DNA of 64,000 nt from positions 281,124 through 345,123 of the forward strand of contig NZ_VBRY01000002.1 in NCBI RefSeq assembly GCF_005818865.1. The letters run 5' to 3'. Origin of the DNA: Mariprofundus erugo. GTDB lineage: Bacteria; Pseudomonadota; Zetaproteobacteria; Mariprofundales; Mariprofundaceae. The translations under genes and the position numbers were made by a program. Below, piece after piece: positions 48,090 through 57,047 of this stretch. Each line of letters starts with the position of its first letter. The first letter of the stretch is position 1. Under the pieces are notes generated by a model. That model saw only the letters and a program-made list of their open reading frames with translations. It ran no database searches and was not told the origin of the DNA.

Positions 48090-48470
48090 GTGTGCAAGTG
48101 TTTGCTGACTCCGGCCAACCGGGCTCACATCGATGAGCTTCCCAAGCTGCTGAGGGCTGAGGATGAGGTGGTGTTTGCAGATGCAGGCTATACCCGCGAG
48201 GAGTACAAACGGGGCTCTCGACATATGGGCATCCCCTGGTGTGTGCAGGACAGGCGAGGATCGGGAAAGCAGCTGTCCGGTCGCCAGCGCAAACGTAATC
48301 GCAAACGCTCATCGGTTCGGGCGCGCGTCGAACATATATTCAGGGTGATCAAACGCCAGTTCGGTTTCGATAAAACCCGTTATCGCGGCCTGGCCAGGAA
48401 TGCGTCACAGGTAAACATGCTCATGGCCCTGGCCAACGTCTATATGCTGAGGCGGAGGCTCGCAGCGTGA
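48090..48470 (+). pseudogene. IS5-family transposase, C-terminal fragment
   Basis: 126 codons from LLTPANRAHIDELPKLL to VYMLRRRLAA. The fragment keeps the second catalytic Asp region (VVFADAGYTREEYK) and the Glu region (RARVEHIFRVIKRQFGF..TRYRGLARN) of IS5-group DDE transposases. The N-terminal half with the first Asp is missing, so it cannot be active. The match begins just after R4 and its TTAA. No clear right inverted repeat follows the stop. It lies ~130 bases from the dnaA stop. Confidence 0.85.
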
Positions 48471-48603
48471 GGGACGAATCCGCCCGAAATTTGCCAACAG
48501 AGGCGGTTTGGAGTGTTACAAGCATGATTGGGTGATCTGACCAGGGCAATTCACCGGATGAATCGCTCCCGGTCAGAAAAACAATGACAAACAGCTGAAT
48601 GAA

Positions 48604-49932
48604 TCAGCGTTTCAACTGAGCCAGGATACGATTCATCTCTTCATCGAAATCCTCATCATCTTCGCGCATTTTTGCGATTTTTCTTACAGCATAGAGGATG
48701 GTCGTATGATCTTTACCGCCAAAGCGGGAGCCTATTTCAGGTAGCGACAGTGTTGTCAGTTCCTTACTGGCATACATGGCAACGTGGCGTGGAAATGCCA
48801 CAGTACGGCTGCGTTTTGCCGAAGCCATTTCCCGTACATTGATATTGTAATATGCGGCAACCTGCTTCTGAATATCTTCAACAGAGATGGCTCTAACCTC
48901 TTCATGGAGAAGGTCCCGCAATACATGACGGGCAAACGCAATATCAATGGTGCGGCCTGTCAGGGTTGAGTGGGCAGTAAGACGGGTGAGGGCTCCTTCA
49001 AGCTCTCGTACGTTGTTGGTGATGCGTGACGCCAGCAGGTTTGCGACCTCGCGATCAAGTTGCACACCTGCGAGCTCGGCCTTGCTGGAAAGAATGGCAA
49101 GGCGTGTCTCCAGATCAGGCGGCTGAATATCTGCAACAAGGCCCCAGTTGAAGCGCGATCGCAACCTCTCCATCAGATTGACCAGATCACGGGGGCTTCG
49201 ATCCGAAGTCAGAATAATCTGTTTTTTTACTTCATACAGCGCGTTGAATGTATGAAAGAACTCTTCCTGAGTTCGGTCCTTGCCGGCAATAAACTGAATA
49301 TCATCGATAATCAGTACGTCGACCTGGCGGTACTGGTTGCGGAACTGATCGGTAGAGCCGTTACGGATGGCCTGAATCAGTTCGTTGGTGAAGCGCTCAC
49401 CGGTTCGATAGGCAATACGATAGTGATTTCGGGAGATAAGAGAGTTGGCGACAGCGTTGATCAGGTGGGTTTTACCCAGGCCAACTCCGCCATACAGGTA
49501 TAGCGGGTTGTAAATTTCTCCCGGCTTTTCAGCAACAGCCAGCGATGCAGCATGACAAAATTCGTTACCGGAACCGACTACAAAGTTTTCAAATGTAAAT
49601 CGGGGATCGATAAATCCGTCGACCAGCGATGCCTTGGGTTCTGCAGGTATATCATCTTTGCGATCACTTTGGCCGGTCAGTGTCTGATCGACCGCATAGC
49701 ATATGGTGATATCCGCACTGGCAAATTCGTTGACCAGTGCGGCGATGCGTGCACCATAACTGTTTTTCAGCCCATCAAGGAAAAAGCGGCTGGCGACAGT
49801 CAATGTAAGCGTATTTTCTGTTTCACTGGCGAAAACAGGGCTGATCCACGCATCGAAGCGAGAGGCAGGAACCTCCTCTTGTAGCTTGTTCGATATGCGG
49901 TCCCACAGGGCTGATTGATTCGAAATTGTCAT
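48604..49932 (-). CDS. dnaA: Chromosomal replication initiator DnaA
   Basis: The 442-residue AAA+ initiator has domain I at residues ~1-85 and a short linker. Domain III carries LYGGVGLGKTHLINAVAN (Walker A) and VDVLIIDDIQFIAGK (Walker B). Domain IV has the DnaA-box-binding signature SLPEIGSRFGGKDHTTILYAVRKI. It is transcribed toward oriC and divergently from rpmH. Its promoter must lie in the 142 bases before rpmH; I see no consensus DnaA box there. Confidence 0.97.
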   Translation of the reverse strand: MTISNQSALWDRISNKLQEEVPASRFDAWISPVFASETENTLTLTVASRFFLDGLKNSYGARIAALVNEFASADITICYAVDQTLTGQSDRKDDIPAEPKASLVDGFIDPRFTFENFVVGSGNEFCHAASLAVAEKPGEIYNPLYLYGGVGLGKTHLINAVANSLISRNHYRIAYRTGERFTNELIQAIRNGSTDQFRNQYRQVDVLIIDDIQFIAGKDRTQEEFFHTFNALYEVKKQIILTSDRSPRDLVNLMERLRSRFNWGLVADIQPPDLETRLAILSSKAELAGVQLDREVANLLASRITNNVRELEGALTRLTAHSTLTGRTIDIAFARHVLRDLLHEEVRAISVEDIQKQVAAYYNINVREMASAKRSRTVAFPRHVAMYASKELTTLSLPEIGSRFGGKDHTTILYAVRKIAKMREDDEDFDEEMNRILAQLKR

Positions 49933-49996
49933 CGCCAGAATTGTACACTGTTACAGGTGATCATCCAGCATGCTTTTTGTGACAGCATCGGATTAC

Positions 49997-50024
49997 TTGA
50001 CACTGAGCGTCTGGCAATTACCAT
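49997..50024 (+). promoter_or_regulatory. Candidate rpmH promoter
   Basis: TTGACA at 49997-50002 and TACCAT at 50019-50024, 16 bases apart, ~50 bases before rpmH. The -35 is perfect and the -10 is moderate. Confidence 0.45.
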
Positions 50025-50074
50025 GCGCGGCCATTTTTGTATGTGCGAAATTGTAAGTATCAGGAGTTAAAACC

Positions 50075-50209
50075 ATGAGCTTTACCTATAAGCCAAGCCG
50101 AATCCGCCGGGCCCGCCGTCATGGTTTCCGCGCGCGTATGGCAACCAAAGCAGGCCGTCTTGTACTCAGCCGTCGTCGTGCCAAGGGTCGCAAGCGACTC
50201 AGCGTCTGA
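50075..50209 (+). CDS. rpmH: 50S ribosomal protein L34
   Basis: The 44-residue basic protein [20 protein letters not shown]... ends GRKRLSV. The pattern RxRRHGFRxRMxTxxGRxVLxxRRxKGRxRL is the L34 signature, while the usual start MKRTYQPS is MSFTYKPS here. It has a ribosome site AGGAG and heads the conserved rpmH-rnpA-yidD-yidC-mnmE run, divergent from dnaA. Confidence 0.96.
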   Translation: MSFTYKPSRIRRARRHGFRARMATKAGRLVLSRRRAKGRKRLSV

Positions 50210-50235
50210 GCAACCGGTTTCCAAAGTCGTTTCGC

Positions 50236-50562
50236 TTGCTCTCCAAGGCTGATTTTTCAGCTATGCGCAAGGGAAGGCGGCTTAACCATGGCGGTTTACG
50301 CCTGGTTTACCGAAAAAACGGACTGGGCTACTCCCGTTTGGGACTGGCCGTTTCGCGGAAGTATGGCAACGCCGTGGAAAGAAATCTTTTGAAGCGTCAG
50401 GTTCGAGAGGTTTTCCGTCAAAGCGATTGCCACACGCTGGCGATAGATCTTTTGCTGATTCCTATCAGTAAGGCTGAACAGTTGCAGAATGCCGTGCAGG
50501 AATTTTCCAGCGCCCTTTCCATGATCGGATCACAGGGCGCTGGAAAAAAAGGCCATGCGTAA
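50236..50562 (+). CDS. rnpA: Ribonuclease P protein component
   Basis: A ~108-residue basic protein that supports RNase P RNA in tRNA 5' processing. The RNR-like motif is [24 protein letters not shown]. The first conventional start is TTG at 50236. The in-frame codons before it (FPKSFR) continue normal RnpA N-terminal sequence without a stop back to a CTG that overlaps the rpmH stop, so translation may begin earlier at a non-standard codon. yidD starts 8 bases inside its 3' end. Confidence 0.9.
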   Translation: MLSKADFSAMRKGRRLNHGGLRLVYRKNGLGYSRLGLAVSRKYGNAVERNLLKRQVREVFRQSDCHTLAIDLLLIPISKAEQLQNAVQEFSSALSMIGSQGAGKKGHA

Positions 50563-50764
50563 AGTTTCACTGGCACTTATTCGTGCCTATCAGCTATTTA
50601 TTTCCCCTTTATTGCCTCCACGATGTATTCACATACCCAGTTGTTCAGAATATGCCTCTGAAGCAATTCAGAGGCATGGTTTTTTTCGTGGTGTTTGGCT
50701 TGGAGCGAAGCGACTGTTACGGTGTCACCCGTTTGCGAAAGGTGGATATGATCCTGTACCCTGA
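50555..50764 (+). CDS. yidD: Membrane protein insertion efficiency factor YidD
   Basis: This 69-residue protein contains [57 protein letters not shown]. The cysteine-bearing SCSEYA and the CHP...GGxDPVP tail are the family hallmarks. It is a peripheral membrane factor associated with YidC. The overlap with rnpA is conserved in many bacteria. yidC follows after 38 bases. Confidence 0.95.
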   Translation: MRKVSLALIRAYQLFISPLLPPRCIHIPSCSEYASEAIQRHGFFRGVWLGAKRLLRCHPFAKGGYDPVP

Positions 50765-50802
50765 GTGGCGATTACTGAATCAGATCAAGGAGAAGTAGTT
50801 AT

Positions 50803-52389
50803 ATGGAACAACGGAATATTATTCTGGCCTTTGCGCTGTCGATGGTTGTTCTGCTCGGCTGGAGTGCGCTTTTTCCTCAACAGCCACAGCAGGAAGCGGC
50901 TGTGCAACAGGTGGTTCAGTCACCGGCTGATGCAAATCAGAAAGATTCAGGGGCAGAACCTCCTCTGGCCGAGATGGCTTCTACGCCGGATCATGCTGCT
51001 GTACAACAGGTTTCGCCGTCCTCCAGTTCACTTTTTTCGGATAAAAAGTTCACCGTCAGTAATGATCTGATGAGTCTGACCATGGACGGCAAGGGCTGGT
51101 TTGTTCAGTCGGTGTTGAAAAACTACCGTGAATCGATTGAATCTGATTCTGCCAATGAGAAAGTGTTGAGCATGAGTGACGACGGTCGCTCTGTATACGT
51201 GAATTCGGGTGTGATGGGGCAGAGCATCAAGCAGCCTTTTCATGTAACCGATCAATCCGCTCATGCCATGGTACTGCAGGCCGAACTTGAAAATGGTCAG
51301 GTCTGGCAGCGCACCATTTCGCTTGTTCAGGGCTCCTATATTGTCGATGTGGAAGATAAAATTATCGGTGGTGCCGGGCAGAAGATTTATCGCCAGGTAG
51401 TTGAGCGTCACCCTGACAAGAAACTCAATACATTCTATGAGCATATGGGTCCAACAGCACTGCTTGACGGTAAGTTGACCGAGCCTGACTACGATGACCT
51501 GGATAAGGAATCGGTACGTATGGCGGCTGTCGGTGGCTGGACTGCCATTATGAACCGCTATTTTATCGCGGCGCTTATTTCCAATAAGGACCAGGACTAT
51601 CCATATTATTTCAAGGGCGATGGTCGCTCCTATCAGGCTGGTTTGATCGATGATGGCAAACTGGAAGGCAGTGATGCTGTTTTTCATGCCAGAATGTATC
51701 TTGGACCAAAGTCGATTGCCGTGCTGCAGCAGGCGGGAGAGGGACTGGAGCGCTCAGTTGATTATGGCTGGTTTGCATTCATAGCCAAGCCGATGCACTC
51801 CTTCCTGTTCTGGATGTATGGGCTTCTGCCTAACTTTGGCTGGTGCATTATTCTGCTGGTGCTTTGCATTAAAATTCTGTTCTTCTGGCCAACCCAGAAG
51901 TCATATGAGTCGATGGCTGCGATGCGCAAACTTCAGCCTGAGTTAACTCGTATGAAAGATCTTTATGGTGATGATCGTCAGAAGATGAGTCAGGAAATGA
52001 TGTCACTGTATAAGAAGCACAAGGTGAATCCACTTGGCGGATGTCTGCCGATACTGATTCAGATTCCTGTGTTTTTTGCCTTGTACAAGGTTCTTCTGAT
52101 GTCGATTGAGATGCGTCAGGCTCCATTTATTGGCTGGATTCACGATCTTTCTGTACAGGATCCGTATTTTGTATTGCCGGTGTTGATGGGTGCATCCATG
52201 TATATTCAGCAGAAGCTGAATCCGCAGCCACCTGATCCGATGCAGGCAAAAATCATGCAGTTCCTTCCGCCTGTATTTACGATTCTCTTCCTCTTCTTCC
52301 CGGCTGGCCTGGTGCTGTATTGGGTGGTGAATAACACACTGTCAATCATGCAGCAGAAACTCGTGATGAAACGGATGAATGTCGAATAA
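50803..52389 (+). CDS. yidC: Membrane protein insertase YidC
   Basis: The 528-residue insertase has an N-terminal helix (NIILAFALSMVVLLGWSALF), a Gln/Ala-rich linker, a large periplasmic beta domain of Gram-negative type, and the core of five helices from GWFAFIAKPMHSFLFWMY. The positively charged cytoplasmic hairpin is RKLQPELTRMKDLYGDDRQKMSQEMM..YKKHKVNP. The C-terminus VNNTLSIMQQKLVMKRMNVE fits. The mnmE ATG overlaps its last codons. Confidence 0.96.
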   Translation: MEQRNIILAFALSMVVLLGWSALFPQQPQQEAAVQQVVQSPADANQKDSGAEPPLAEMASTPDHAAVQQVSPSSSSLFSDKKFTVSNDLMSLTMDGKGWFVQSVLKNYRESIESDSANEKVLSMSDDGRSVYVNSGVMGQSIKQPFHVTDQSAHAMVLQAELENGQVWQRTISLVQGSYIVDVEDKIIGGAGQKIYRQVVERHPDKKLNTFYEHMGPTALLDGKLTEPDYDDLDKESVRMAAVGGWTAIMNRYFIAALISNKDQDYPYYFKGDGRSYQAGLIDDGKLEGSDAVFHARMYLGPKSIAVLQQAGEGLERSVDYGWFAFIAKPMHSFLFWMYGLLPNFGWCIILLVLCIKILFFWPTQKSYESMAAMRKLQPELTRMKDLYGDDRQKMSQEMMSLYKKHKVNPLGGCLPILIQIPVFFALYKVLLMSIEMRQAPFIGWIHDLSVQDPYFVLPVLMGASMYIQQKLNPQPPDPMQAKIMQFLPPVFTILFLFFPAGLVLYWVVNNTLSIMQQKLVMKRMNVE

Positions 52390-53713
52390 GGCTGTTCCTT
52401 CCGGATCAACCATTGCCGCAATCGCCACGCCTCCAGGGCGTGGCGGTGTTGGTATCATTCGTATTTCGGGCCCGGATGCGATATCAGTCATAAGTAGTCT
52501 GTCGACACGTAAATGTAACCCGGAACCAAGGGTGGCCACGCTTGATGTATGGCGTGACAGCAACGGTCAGGTACTCGATCAGGGGATTGTACTTTTCTTC
52601 CCGGGCCCGGCCTCATACACAGGGGAAGATGTCGTTGAGCTGCAGGGGCATGGCAGCACAGTGCTGCTGCATGCACTTCTAGCCCGCCTGTTTGAGCTTG
52701 GCTGCGTACCGGCTCAACCCGGTGAGTTTACCAGAAGGGCTGTTGAAAACGGCAAAATGGATTTGTCCCAGGCTGAGGCCGTGGTTGCCTGTATTGATGC
52801 TGCGACAGTCCGGGCCTGCCTGCAGGCGCAACGCCAGCTTCAGGGAGCATTCGGACGGCATATCAATGAGCTGATGGTGCGTCTGACTTCGCTGGTTGCC
52901 CATGTAGAAGCGACGCTTGATTTTCCGGAAGAAGAAATTCCCGACCTCTACTTTTCTGACCTGCGCGACAAGATGCTTTTGCAGGTTGTTGAACCCGTCA
53001 GGGTCATGCTTGCCTCTGCGCCACTGGGGGAGCGTCTGTTTCATGGTGCGACGGTTGCGATTATCGGTGCTCCGAACGCCGGAAAATCGAGCCTGTTAAA
53101 TGCATTGTCAGGTCGGGATCGAGCGATCGTCAGCCACATTGAGGGGACCACAAGAGATACCCTTGAGGTTGATTTTGAGGTGCATGGTATTCCGCTTCGT
53201 CTCGTCGATACTGCGGGGTTGAGGGAAACGGATGATCTGATTGAACAGGAAGGGGTTCGCAGGGCTCGGGAAACAGCCAGCAATGCCGATGTCACGCTGT
53301 TTGTTGCGGATGCGACACGTCCGCATACATGGGATGAATCTGTACACGCTGATATTTTTCTGATGAACAAAACAGACCTTCAGCATGGCGATGTACCGGA
53401 GAAATATTTGCAGATCAGTGTCGCCGCCGGTATCGGGCTCGAGTCGTTGCGAACGAAGCTTGCAACCTATCTTGGCGATATGGCGATGGGTGATGAGGGA
53501 ATGATGGTGACGCGCGAGCGGCATCGTGTGATCCTCACAGAGGCTCTTGAATATATTGAGTCGGGTTTGCTCTCATTGAGCGATGAAGAGATGCTTGATG
53601 TCACTGCGATGCAATGGCGTCGTGCCTGGGCATTACTGGGCAGTATCCTGGGTATCGGCGATGTGGATCATATTCTCGATCGTATATTTTCTGAATTTTG
53701 TATAGGGAAATGA
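52379..53713 (+). CDS. mnmE: tRNA uridine-5-carboxymethylaminomethyl modification GTPase
   Basis: The 444-residue GTPase works with MnmG on U34 of tRNAs. It has the N-terminal tetrahydrofolate-binding domain (IAAIATPPGRGGVGIIRISG), and a GTPase domain with GAPNAGKSSLLNALSGRDRAIVS, EGTTRDT, DTAGLRET and NKTD. The C-terminus ends FCIGK with the invariant Cys. It starts inside the end of yidC. Its partner mnmG lies 3.3 kb downstream, separated by phosphoribulokinase and a methyltransferase gene. Confidence 0.96.
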   Translation: MSNKAVPSGSTIAAIATPPGRGGVGIIRISGPDAISVISSLSTRKCNPEPRVATLDVWRDSNGQVLDQGIVLFFPGPASYTGEDVVELQGHGSTVLLHALLARLFELGCVPAQPGEFTRRAVENGKMDLSQAEAVVACIDAATVRACLQAQRQLQGAFGRHINELMVRLTSLVAHVEATLDFPEEEIPDLYFSDLRDKMLLQVVEPVRVMLASAPLGERLFHGATVAIIGAPNAGKSSLLNALSGRDRAIVSHIEGTTRDTLEVDFEVHGIPLRLVDTAGLRETDDLIEQEGVRRARETASNADVTLFVADATRPHTWDESVHADIFLMNKTDLQHGDVPEKYLQISVAAGIGLESLRTKLATYLGDMAMGDEGMMVTRERHRVILTEALEYIESGLLSLSDEEMLDVTAMQWRRAWALLGSILGIGDVDHILDRIFSEFCIGK

Positions 53714-53752
53714 CGAGGCTATGTTTCTGAAAAGGTTGCCGATTCCTTTTTC

Positions 53753-53782
53753 TTGAAAAAGGGTAGCCGGTTGGTTCATAAT
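53753..53782 (+). promoter_or_regulatory. Candidate promoter for phosphoribulokinase
   Basis: TTGAAA (53753-53758), an 18-base spacer, then CATAAT (53777-53782), ~100 bases before the gene. The -35 overlaps an inverted repeat CCTTTTTCTTGAAAAAGG, which could be the mnmE terminator hairpin or an operator. Confidence 0.5.
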
Positions 53783-53881
53783 GCTCGACCTTCCGGGGTA
53801 TATTTATTGAGGGGAATGTGGCGGGTTAAGGTCTCAAGTGTGATTTAACTGCCTGATACTATTAGGGTTTAGGAGTATAAG

Positions 53882-54748
53882 ATGTCAGCAAAATATCCAG
53901 TGATTTCTGTTACCGGTTCGTCCGGAGCAGGCACCAGTACGGCGAAGATTGCACTTGAGCATATTTTCAGGCGAGAGAAGGTGACTCCTGCTATTGTTGA
54001 AGGCGACTGTTTTCATAAGTATGACCGATATGAATTCCGTCAGAAAGCGAAGGAGTTCGAGGCGGCCGGAAAGAGACTGAGTCACTTCTCTGATGAAGCT
54101 AACCTCTTTGGCAAGATTGCCGAGCTGTTCGATTCTTACCGCAGAACCGGTCGTGGTCTTGCACGTACCTACGTTCATGACGATGAAGAAGCGAAGGTTT
54201 ATGGCGTTGAAGCGGGTCGTTTTACCGACTGGCGCGAGATTGGTGAGGGCTCTGACCTTCTGTTCTACGAGGGCCTGCATGGTGGTGTTGAAGAGGTTCG
54301 TCCATTTGTTGACCTGCTGATTGGTATTGTTCCTGTTGTGAACCTTGAATGGATTCAGAAGATCCATCGTGATACCGAGATGCGCGGCTATTCGTCTGAA
54401 GCGGTTGTGGATAACATCCTTTCCCGCATGCATGACTATGTCCATTTCATCACTCCGCAGTTTGTTAACACCGATATCAACATTCAGCGTGTACCTCTGG
54501 TGGACACTTCTAACCCGTTCATCGCACGTGATGTACCGACTCCGGACGAGAGCCTTGTTGTGATCCGTATCCGTAAGCCGGAAAAATGGGGAATCGACTT
54601 CCCATGGCTGCTTGCGATGCTGAATGGTTCTTTCATGTCACGTCGTAACACCCTCGTTGTACCTGCTGCGAAGATGGTTCTGGCTATGGAGCTGATTCTT
54701 TCTCCTATTATGCACCAGCTGCTTGAGGCTCGTCGCAATACCCTGTAA
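53882..54748 (+). CDS. prk: Phosphoribulokinase
   Basis: The 288-residue kinase phosphorylates ribulose-5-phosphate to ribulose-1,5-bisphosphate for RuBisCO. It has the P-loop-like VTGSSGAGTSTAKIALEHIF, the substrate region VEGDCFHKYDRYEFR, LLFYEGLHGGV with the catalytic acid region, and RGYSSEAVVDNILSRMHDY. The length fits the short proteobacterial (octameric) form. This supports Calvin-cycle autotrophy. No RuBisCO or other cbb gene is adjacent, and the gene has its own promoter and terminator. Confidence 0.95.
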   Translation: MSAKYPVISVTGSSGAGTSTAKIALEHIFRREKVTPAIVEGDCFHKYDRYEFRQKAKEFEAAGKRLSHFSDEANLFGKIAELFDSYRRTGRGLARTYVHDDEEAKVYGVEAGRFTDWREIGEGSDLLFYEGLHGGVEEVRPFVDLLIGIVPVVNLEWIQKIHRDTEMRGYSSEAVVDNILSRMHDYVHFITPQFVNTDINIQRVPLVDTSNPFIARDVPTPDESLVVIRIRKPEKWGIDFPWLLAMLNGSFMSRRNTLVVPAAKMVLAMELILSPIMHQLLEARRNTL

Positions 54749-54766
54749 TCAGTTTTTGTCCGACCA

Positions 54767-54800
54767 TAAAAGGCAGCCCATTACGGGCTGCCTTTTTCTT
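54767..54800 (+). terminator. Intrinsic terminator after phosphoribulokinase
   Basis: AAAAGGCAGCCC, loop ATTAC, GGGCTGCCTTTTTC: a 9-bp GC-rich stem with T-run, 20 bases after the stop codon. Confidence 0.9.
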
Positions 54801-54844
54801 TTCCCGTTTATTATGTGTATGTGCAGTGGTTCCAGTTTGGCTAG

Positions 54845-55132
54845 GGAGCTGCTGATTGATTGCCCTCCTGGCAAAAATCAGTCCGTAAAGGCAAAAGCGT
54901 GACTAAAAGGCAGGAAGCCGATTGGACGGCCAACGGCCGCCCACAGGGCGAGGGCATGATGTCCGAGTTGTTTTGTCTTTGCTTACAAATCAAACACTTA
55001 CGCGTTTTATTTGACTCGCTGCATCCTGCAGCTCACCGGGCGGCGGCAAAGCCGTCCGTCCAATCTGGCTATCCTGCCGGATTTTGGCGCCCGTTCATGG
55101 CCCGCACGGAAGCACTGACACATCAGCGCTCC
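54845..55132 (+). repeat. Repeat family member R5, expanded form with nested inverted repeat
   Basis: 288 bp bounded by the same ends as R1 (GGAGCTGCTGATTGATTGCC at left, ATCAGCGCTCC at right). Compared with R1 it carries two extra blocks that are inverted repeats of each other: 54909-54942 (GGCAGGAAGCCGATTGGACG...) and 55038-55078 (...CCGTCCAATCTGGCTATCCTGCC). The hairpin-2 arms (GTAAAGGCAAAA / TTTTGTCTTTGC) are pushed apart by the first block. The flanks are CTAG and CTGG. It follows the phosphoribulokinase terminator. The 270 bases from 55133 to the next gene show no gene. Confidence 0.75.
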
Positions 55133-55404
55133 CTGGATTTAACACCACGTTTTCATCTGGATTGATTTTCAGAGCGGCGATCAAGCCCCTCCTGATGGCA
55201 TTTACCCGACTGGGGAGGGGGCAATGTGTTTGTTTTATTCTGCCATGCACTGTTTGGTGATCCGGTTGTGACACATATCCGGCTATTCCTGCGCTCTTCA
55301 GATGCTGTTGGCTTAATATGTGTACTGACTATTGTTTGACGGGATTATGCCTCTGTTTATCATGTCTCCTTTATAGCTTATAACAGGAAGATCAGGGGTC
55401 TATT

Positions 55405-56361
55405 TTGAACACCAGTCAAGTGCAGAAGCGTTTAACTCAATGCGATCTTTGTGGTGGCTCTGACTTTGTTGAGATAAGTGATCGTGACCGTAAAGGTGAA
55501 GAGTTACACACCGGTGTTTGCCAGAGCTGCGGGCTTGTCGCTCATATGCCTGTGCCCAGTGAGGCTGAGGTAGCCGAGTATTATGCTGAACACTATCGCC
55601 GGGATTACCATGGCGAGCAGACCCCTTCCTCTCGTAGAATTATGCGCGCATGGAGAAATGGTGAGCGTATTCTTACTGTGTTATTTCCTTATCTTGGCAA
55701 GGGTGCCCGGGTCTTCGAAGTGGGCGCCGGGATTGGTTGTACGGTCAAAGCATTTGAATTTCAGGGTTTTGCTGCCAGTGGTATTGAGCCTAACAAGGAC
55801 TTCAATGCCTTTACGCGCGGGCAGCTGTATGCCTCTGTGGATAACCTGAATCTGTATGATTTACCTGTTGAACCTACATATGATGCAGTTCTCCTGATTC
55901 ATGTGATTGAGCATTTCTGTAGTCCTACCAAGGCTCTGAATCATATCCACGGATTACTGAATCAGGGTGGCTACTTCTATGTTGAGTGTCCTAACCTGGC
56001 CGCACCATTTGCGACGTTTAATCGACTTTTTCATTACGCTCATATTTATAACTTCACCCCAGCAACGCTGGTTGCGCTGGCTAAAAAATGCGGGTTCGAG
56101 CTTGTCAAAGAGTTCACAGATCAGTCCAGCCCTGACATTCATATGCTGTTTCGGCGTGTTGATGTGAAAGTACTTGAGGTTGATGCTGCTGAGGCTGATC
56201 GATCGAAAGTTGCTGTGAGTCGCTACAACATGCTTACCTACCATATTCGCCCTGCATATATTTTGCGTCGTATCAGTAAGGTATTCAGCTACCTGACTGA
56301 ATATTTGCTTGCCGGGGTGTTCGTGAAGGGGCTCCTGGCTCGCTGTAATTCTAAAAAATAA
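55405..56361 (+). CDS. Class I SAM methyltransferase with N-terminal zinc ribbon
   Basis: In this 318-residue protein an N-terminal zinc-finger pattern (CDLCGG ... CQSCGL, residues ~13-38) is followed by a Rossmann methyltransferase with motif I VFEVGAGIGCTVKAF and the HVIEHF motif. This zinc ribbon plus methyltransferase 12 layout is common for enzymes modifying sugars, polyketides or cell-surface molecules; the substrate is unknown. The start is TTG at 55405 with AGGGG upstream and no ATG nearby. The gene stands alone between the R5 repeat and a gene-free stretch. Confidence 0.75.
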   Translation: MNTSQVQKRLTQCDLCGGSDFVEISDRDRKGEELHTGVCQSCGLVAHMPVPSEAEVAEYYAEHYRRDYHGEQTPSSRRIMRAWRNGERILTVLFPYLGKGARVFEVGAGIGCTVKAFEFQGFAASGIEPNKDFNAFTRGQLYASVDNLNLYDLPVEPTYDAVLLIHVIEHFCSPTKALNHIHGLLNQGGYFYVECPNLAAPFATFNRLFHYAHIYNFTPATLVALAKKCGFELVKEFTDQSSPDIHMLFRRVDVKVLEVDAAEADRSKVAVSRYNMLTYHIRPAYILRRISKVFSYLTEYLLAGVFVKGLLARCNSKK

Positions 56362-57021
56362 CCACTCCCTTTGCTTCGGCGGGGGAGGGTGGTACCCAAC
56401 TCCATGATCAGTTTCGGCTGTGTTGCGTCCTGCACAGGGGATAAGTGTATCAGGTCATCTGGCTTGAAGGTCTGTATTGCGGTTTCCGGTTTTTTTGGGT
56501 CATGTGGTTCTCTTTGTTTCAGGCATGAGCATTGTCTGGATGATCTGATTTTGTAGTCAGTGTGATGTTGATGCACGGTGTCCAGCGACCTGACTGTAAT
56601 CAATTTCCAGTCGCTGGTTCCGGCTATTCTCATCTTCTGATGGGGTGCTATTGTATTGTTTGCGTCTTCAAATCTTTCGTGACCAGTCTCTGATTCACCC
56701 GGCTGTTCTGTCATGCTGTATGCATTTGGTGTTCTCTCTTACCCGTGATGCTCCCTTTTTGTATGTATGTTCGCCATGGGTGGGGGTATTGCTTTGCCGG
56801 ATTTTTCCAGGCAAATGCGCGATTTGATTGTTACAGCCGTTCCGCACTTGCATGCTTGCCTATGCGCGTACGGAACCTGAACGGTCGTATTCCAGCTCCC
56901 TTGCTGTGCTTTTCGTATGGATTTCTCATGGATTGTTTTCCTTGAATTGACACAGATTTGATAAATTTTTTCTGTTTTGTTTGATCATGTATCCATCACT
57001 CTCTAACCTCCCGCATCTGAC
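56362..57021. other. Gene-free stretch before mnmG
   Basis: About 660 bases, T-rich on the plus strand. A 141-codon minus-strand frame (56714-56289) has no ribosome site and no recognisable domain and overlaps the methyltransferase end, so I do not call it. Near the right end, TTGACA at 56947 could be a -35 element for mnmG, but no convincing -10 follows. Otherwise nothing seen. Confidence 0.4.
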
Positions 57022-57031
57022 ATGGAGGAAT

Positions 57032-57047
57032 TGTTTCACGTGAAACA
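57032..57047. promoter_or_regulatory. parS: parS site over the mnmG start codon
   Basis: Perfect 16-bp palindrome TGTTTCACGTGAAACA, the chromosomal ParB-binding consensus. The central GTG (57040-57042) is the likely mnmG start, with GGAGGA nine bases upstream. Confidence 0.93.

Larger units (their letters stand above)
46591..48603. other. oriC: Origin of replication region (oriC) between dnaA and dnaN
   Basis: 2.0 kb without an intact gene. It holds three direct copies of an origin-like unit (A, B, C, listed separately), about 390 and 787 bp apart. It also holds two inverted ends of the hairpin repeat family, and a transposase fragment beside dnaA. DnaA boxes (TTATCCACA type) occur only here in the window at consensus. 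Location between dnaA and dnaN, and the change of gene direction at dnaA/rpmH, agree with a replication origin. Which unit fires is not known from sequence. Confidence 0.88.

Noticed and set aside
47725..48482. Shared GTGAGGGACGA at ~47733 and ~48468
   Set aside because: The identity does not extend to the coding sequence before it, so it is not good evidence for a second transposase fragment.
56289..56714. 141-codon minus-strand open frame next to the methyltransferase gene
   Set aside because: No ribosome site or recognisable domain, and it overlaps the end of a well-supported gene. Length alone is not enough.
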